Made by a program: the position numbers and the translations under genes
Shown here: one piece after another, positions 6,805 to 9,628 of the stretch
Numbering within the stretch: the stretch's first letter is position 1
Layout of the letters: the number at the start of each line of letters is the position of its first letter
Assembly: GCA_003694975.1 (NCBI GenBank)
Contig: RFJH01000096.1
Span: 1 to 9,628, forward strand
Direction of reading: 5' to 3'
Length of the DNA stretch: 9,628 nucleotides
Origin: Anaerolineae bacterium
Lineage (GTDB): Bacteria > Chloroflexota > Anaerolineae > Anaerolineales > Villigracilaceae
Notes under the pieces: model-generated
Told to the model about the DNA's origin: nothing
The model's database searches: none
The model's input: only the letters and a program-made list of their open reading frames with translations

Positions 6805-7617
6805 ATGCCAAAGCAACGCTCGCTCCCCGATCTCGACCGCACCAGCGTGTTGATTGCGTCTGTGTTGCTGGCGCTCTTGCTAACCCGGTTCGTGCGGTCT
6901 CCGGCGTACACACTGGAAGTGCGGGTGTTCACGTTTTATCTTGCACTGCACATCAACCTGGGAAATCTGGCCGTCTTGATGGCTGCCGGCATGACCGCAA
7001 CCGGCATGGATTGGCTGGTACGCGAGCACCCATCGCTTGACAAGCGATATGCGTTTAGTCACTGGCTTCTCCCCACGCTAACCACCCTGGTTGTTGGTAT
7101 AGGCCTCTCCATTCTACCCTTTGGGGCGCTGTGGTGGGCGGGCTTTGCTGTGGGAGGGGTGCTTTTAACATTGACATTCGTGGCCGAGTATGTCGTTGTC
7201 GAACCGACAGCCCCGGCGTATCCGGCGGCCACAGCCATCCTGACAGCCCTTTCTTTCGCCCTCTATCTTATCCTGGCGACGGCATTGCGTTACGCGGAAG
7301 TGCGTCTTGTGTTCTTGTTGCCGGCGCTGGCAGTGGCCGCTTTTCTGGTCAGTCTGCGCACATTGCGTTTGCGGTTGGGCGGTCAATGGTTACCACAATG
7401 GGCTGTGGGCATTGCTCTCGTCAATGTGCAACTGGCGGCCGGTCTGCATTATTGGCCTTTGCGGCCAATTCCGTTCGGGCTGGCATTGTTAGGTCCACTT
7501 TACGCCCTCACCGGTCTGGCCACCGCTCTGGAAGAGGGCGTCCCCTTGCGCCGGGCAGTGGTCGAGCCGCTGACAATGCTTGTTTTTATCCTTGCTATAG
7601 CGTGGCTTATGCACTGA
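6805..7617 (+). CDS. Polytopic membrane protein, resembles DUF5656 family
   Basis: A 270-residue, very hydrophobic protein with roughly 8-9 membrane segments, starting near residues 15-30 (LIASVLLALLLTRFV) and 40-62 and ending with one near 252-268. A loop at about 70-82 carries charged residues (LVREHPSLDKRYAF), followed by SHWLLPTLTT; later conserved-looking pieces are FVAEYVVVEP, LATALRYAEVR, LRTLRLRLG, AAGLHYWPLRPIPFG and EGVPLRRAVVEPL. From memory this pattern fits DUF5656, found largely in Chloroflexota; no function is known to me. The start is supported by the promoter directly in front of it. It is first in a unit with the JAMM peptidase (5-base gap) and plsY, which hints at a role at the membrane, but nothing more can be said. 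Confidence 0.85.
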   Translation: MPKQRSLPDLDRTSVLIASVLLALLLTRFVRSPAYTLEVRVFTFYLALHINLGNLAVLMAAGMTATGMDWLVREHPSLDKRYAFSHWLLPTLTTLVVGIGLSILPFGALWWAGFAVGGVLLTLTFVAEYVVVEPTAPAYPAATAILTALSFALYLILATALRYAEVRLVFLLPALAVAAFLVSLRTLRLRLGGQWLPQWAVGIALVNVQLAAGLHYWPLRPIPFGLALLGPLYALTGLATALEEGVPLRRAVVEPLTMLVFILAIAWLMH

Positions 7618-7622
7618 GCATC

Positions 7623-8030
7623 ATGGAGAAACTATACTTGAGTGCAGAGCAGTGGCAGGCGATGCGTCGGCACGTGGAAGCGTGCGCGCCGCGGGAGGGG
7701 TGTGGCCTGTTGCTCGGCACGAATGGGAAAGTGAGGGAGGTGATTCGGGTCACGAACGTCGAACGCAGCACGGTGCGTTTTCGCATGGCTCCTGAGGAGC
7801 AACTGGCAGCCTTTCAACGTATGGAAGAAACAGGGATGGAAATGTTGGCTATTTACCACTCGCACCCCGCCGGTCCCGACACCCCTTCGGCAACGGATGT
7901 CCGTGAGGCCGCCTACCCCGTTGTATATATCATCTGGTCATTTCGGGGAGGGCAATGGCGGGCACGCGGTTTCCGCATCGAGGGAGAGGAGGTGCGTGAG
8001 GTAAAACTGGTGGTGGGAGAGAAACGTTGA
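7623..8030 (+). CDS. JAMM/JAB (M67) metallopeptidase
   Basis: A 135-residue single-domain zinc isopeptidase of the JAB1/MPN fold. The complete JAMM signature E...HxHx10D is present: E25 (PREGCGLLLG), H79 and H81 (YHSHPAGPDTPSATD), S89 and D92. Bacterial relatives (Mec, QbsD, RadC-like) cut C-terminal peptide bonds; Mec releases cysteine from the carrier CysO in a sulfur pathway. None of those partners (a ThiS/CysO-like carrier, MoeB, CysM) is in the window, so the substrate is unknown. The reading frame is open well upstream (from 7131), but that extension overlaps the membrane gene in another frame and does not look like protein; the ATG at 7623 gives a normal family length. There is no clear Shine-Dalgarno; the start lies 5 bases after the upstream stop, so reinitiation is likely. 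Confidence 0.92.
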   Translation: MEKLYLSAEQWQAMRRHVEACAPREGCGLLLGTNGKVREVIRVTNVERSTVRFRMAPEEQLAAFQRMEETGMEMLAIYHSHPAGPDTPSATDVREAAYPVVYIIWSFRGGQWRARGFRIEGEEVREVKLVVGEKR

Positions 8031-8042
8031 AAAGGGATATGT

Positions 8043-8060
8043 GTTTCCATGAACGGAAAC
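8043..8060 (+). promoter_or_regulatory. Inverted repeat just before the plsY ribosome binding site
   Basis: GTTTCC (8043-8048) and GGAAAC (8055-8060) form a perfect 6-bp stem around a 6-base loop ATGAAC. It sits 7 bases before the AGGAG of plsY. There is no T-run after it, so it is not a classical terminator. It may be an mRNA hairpin that tunes plsY translation or protects the message, or an operator. Confidence 0.4.
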
Positions 8061-8078
8061 TCATCTCAGGAGTGAACA

Positions 8079-8768
8079 ATGCAGGTTGTGACTGCGGTTT
8101 TCATACTTGTTCTTGCGTATTTGCTTGGCTCCATCCCCTTTGGCCTGATCATCGTCAAGTTGCGCACCGGTAAGGACATTCGTGAGATCGAGAGTGGGCG
8201 CACCGGCGGGACGAATGCCATGCGCGCTGCGGGCTGGGGGGCCGGTATTCTGACCGCTGTTCTCGATATCCTGAAAGGGGCCGGCGCAGTATGGCTGGCG
8301 CGCGCATTGGGTGGAGGAGTCTGGTTGGAGGTGTTTGCCCCCCTGGCTGCTATCTGTGGACACAATTATTCGATATTCTTGATCGAGCGCGATGAAAAAG
8401 GACGCATCCGCCTACGTGGGGGAGCCGGTGGCGCTCCCAGCGCGGGGGGCGCTTTCGGGTTATGGCCCCCTATTCTTTTTATCATCATCCCGCTCGGTTT
8501 CTTGATCTTCTTTGGGATTGGCTATGCTTCGGTGACCACGATGAGCATCGCCCTGATCGCGACCATCGTCTTTGCCGTGCGTGCCGCGTTGGGACTTTCG
8601 CCCTGGCAGTATATCCTTTATGGGGTGTTTGCGGAGGCTTTGCTGGTATGGGCGCTGCGCCCTAATATTCAACGTCTACGCAATGGCACCGAGCGCCTGC
8701 ATGGCTGGCGGGCGAAACGGAAAAAACAACAGTCACATCCACCCACACAGGAAAACACGCCGCGTTAA
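8079..8768 (+). CDS. plsY: Acyl-phosphate:glycerol-3-phosphate acyltransferase PlsY, divergent
   Basis: Membrane enzyme that makes lysophosphatidate from acyl-phosphate and glycerol-3-phosphate, the first step of phospholipid synthesis; it normally works with PlsX. Family motifs are in order: GSIPFG (17-22), SGRTGGTN (39-46, canonical SGNxGATN), DILKGA (63-68), GHNYSIFL (94-101, canonical GHxFPxFL), GGAGGAPS (114-121, canonical GGKGVAT), and RPNIQRLRNGTE near the C-terminus. The lysine of the phosphate loop is therefore an alanine, and 5-6 extra charged residues (ERDEKGRIR) precede that loop. About 5-7 membrane segments. At 229 residues it is a little long because of a basic, Pro/Gln-rich tail (RAKRKKQQSHPP). 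AGGAG (8068-8072) lies 6 bases before the ATG. It is last in the unit with the JAMM gene and ends inside a terminator hairpin. Confidence 0.92.
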   Translation: MQVVTAVFILVLAYLLGSIPFGLIIVKLRTGKDIREIESGRTGGTNAMRAAGWGAGILTAVLDILKGAGAVWLARALGGGVWLEVFAPLAAICGHNYSIFLIERDEKGRIRLRGGAGGAPSAGGAFGLWPPILFIIIPLGFLIFFGIGYASVTTMSIALIATIVFAVRAALGLSPWQYILYGVFAEALLVWALRPNIQRLRNGTERLHGWRAKRKKQQSHPPTQENTPR

Positions 8769-8778
8769 GCGGCGTGTT
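8754..8778. terminator. Bidirectional hairpin between convergent plsY and the MBL gene
   Basis: AACACGCCGC (8754-8763) pairs perfectly with GCGGCGTGTT (8769-8778) around the loop GTTAA; the plsY stop TAA is in the loop (8766-8768). On the plus strand the following GATTC is not T-rich. On the minus strand the stem runs straight into TTTTCC, a better intrinsic-terminator shape for the MBL gene, whose stop is about 30 bases upstream in its own direction. Confidence 0.75.
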
Positions 8779-8806
8779 GATTCTACCCTCCGGCGGCAAG
8801 TGTCGG

Positions 8807-9628
8807 CTAGTGACGCGACAAGTCCTTTTCCAGTTCCGGGTAGGTCTGGTAAAACAAGGCGTGCAAGTTGCGCTGATGCAAATCCTCTGCCAGGCCTCCT
8901 AAGTGCACGCGGCTCTTGCCACAGTCCTCGACCCCCATCTTGTCCAAGTAGGCCATCGGCGATTTACGGCGCGCTGCTGTGCGTACAACCTTTTTAATTG
9001 CCGAGAGATAGGCCAGGTTTTCTTTAACCGCGGTATCAATCTCGCCGCGCAAGACGATGTCACCGTGCCCCTGGACAACGTTTTCCAATCCCATACGGCC
9101 AATGCGTTTGATGGAGGCCACCAGGTCGTCCAGGTTACCGTCCACAATGTAAGGGAGGGGCATGAACGCGTCACCGGCGAACAAGACACGATCTTCCTCC
9201 ACCAGGACAGAGATACCGTCCTCACTATGGCCTGGGGAGGGCATCAGTGTAAGGTGTCTTTTCCCGACTTTCAAACGCAGTTCCCCGGATCGAAAGGTCA
9301 TCTGAGGAAGTACTATCTTGACGTTGTGTAACGACGCGTCTTGCTTGCGGGCTGCCTCCAGGGAGGGGATTCCACGCTCAATGAGCAACTCGCGGCAACG
9401 AGCATGAGCGATAATTGTTGCTCCGGGGAAGAAACAGTTTCCCCACGTGTGATCGGCGTGGTAATGGGTGTTGATAACATAGCGAACGGCTACCCCCAGT
9501 TCACGTTCCACGAACTCACGCATGGAGATGGTTTCATCGGGTATCCCAAGGGTATCAATAACGACGGCCCATTGCGGGCCTACGACAACGCCGGCAGTCA
9601 CCTGGGCGTAAATTTCACTCTGGAACCA
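8807..9628 (-). CDS. Metallo-beta-lactamase-fold hydrolase, 5' end cut by window edge
   Basis: 273 residues and a stop are visible; the frame is open to base 9628. A GTG at 9601 is possible but the frame continues upstream with WFQSEIYAQ followed by VTAGVVVG, which reads as the usual MBL lead-in to the first strand, so the true start is probably outside the window. The metal site is complete: HYHADH (9449-9466), the later His in PSPGHSEDG, Asp in LFAGDAFM, and His in VQGHGDIV, which suggests a two-metal hydrolase. After the last His comes a C-terminal helical region (about 90 residues) with a basic stretch (VVRTAARRKSP). The MBL superfamily covers thioesterases, lactonases, lactamases and others; no feature seen here picks one. 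It converges on plsY and shares the hairpin at 8754-8778. Confidence 0.9.
   Translation of the reverse strand, partial: WFQSEIYAQVTAGVVVGPQWAVVIDTLGIPDETISMREFVERELGVAVRYVINTHYHADHTWGNCFFPGATIIAHARCRELLIERGIPSLEAARKQDASLHNVKIVLPQMTFRSGELRLKVGKRHLTLMPSPGHSEDGISVLVEEDRVLFAGDAFMPLPYIVDGNLDDLVASIKRIGRMGLENVVQGHGDIVLRGEIDTAVKENLAYLSAIKKVVRTAARRKSPMAYLDKMGVEDCGKSRVHLGGLAEDLHQRNLHALFYQTYPELEKDLSRH

Noticed and set aside
7131..7622. N-terminal extension of the JAMM frame back to 7131
   Set aside because: It overlaps the membrane-protein gene in another frame, has no SD or family similarity, and would more than double the normal JAMM length.
8903..9331. Plus-strand frame opposite the MBL gene
   Set aside because: No motifs, and the minus strand shows a complete metallo-beta-lactamase metal site across the region.
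1..9628. CRISPR array, insertion sequence, phage or toxin-antitoxin module
   Set aside because: No repeated spacer pattern, transposase motif, terminal inverted repeats, integrase or small toxin pair is visible; a tRNA is present but no att-like duplication of its 3' end was seen downstream.

Overview
The window is a GC-rich bacterial chromosome segment of ordinary, tightly packed genes. It shows no phage, transposon, CRISPR or plasmid signature. Gene families and style suggest a member of the Chloroflexota, possibly Anaerolineae: a divergent PlsY, two lineage-type polytopic membrane proteins of unknown function, several starts without Shine-Dalgarno sites, and a tRNA without encoded CCA. That assignment is an inference from recall, not from a search.

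Layout, left to right. An oligoendopeptidase F gene (pepF) runs leftward off the left edge. It is divergent from radA (DNA repair ATPase) across a 92-base intergenic region. After radA and a 140-base gap comes a two-gene unit: a polytopic membrane protein of unknown function whose stop overlaps (ATGA) the start of a 683-residue lactate-utilisation protein that fuses LutB and LutC in one chain. The last codons of that gene carry the -35 box of a near-consensus promoter for a CAU-anticodon tRNA gene. After a 196-base region with its own strong promoter follows a three-gene unit: a second polytopic membrane protein (resembling DUF5656), a JAMM/JAB metallopeptidase and plsY (acyl-phosphate:glycerol-3-phosphate acyltransferase). 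The unit ends in a 10-bp hairpin whose loop contains the plsY stop codon. A metallo-beta-lactamase-fold hydrolase gene converges on this hairpin and runs off the right edge.

Most of the window is housekeeping: peptide turnover, recombination repair, translation and phospholipid synthesis. The items that deserve a second look are: (i) two -10 boxes (radA and the gene at 6805) each ending exactly 6 bases before the ATG, which predicts leaderless mRNAs; (ii) the LutB-LutC fusion, without a LutA neighbour, with a sharp codon third-base shift between its halves and an uncharacterised membrane partner; (iii) a PlsY whose phosphate-loop lysine is replaced; and (iv) a JAMM peptidase in a membrane-lipid context without a sulfur-carrier gene nearby. 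I do not see a clearly new defence or mobile system.
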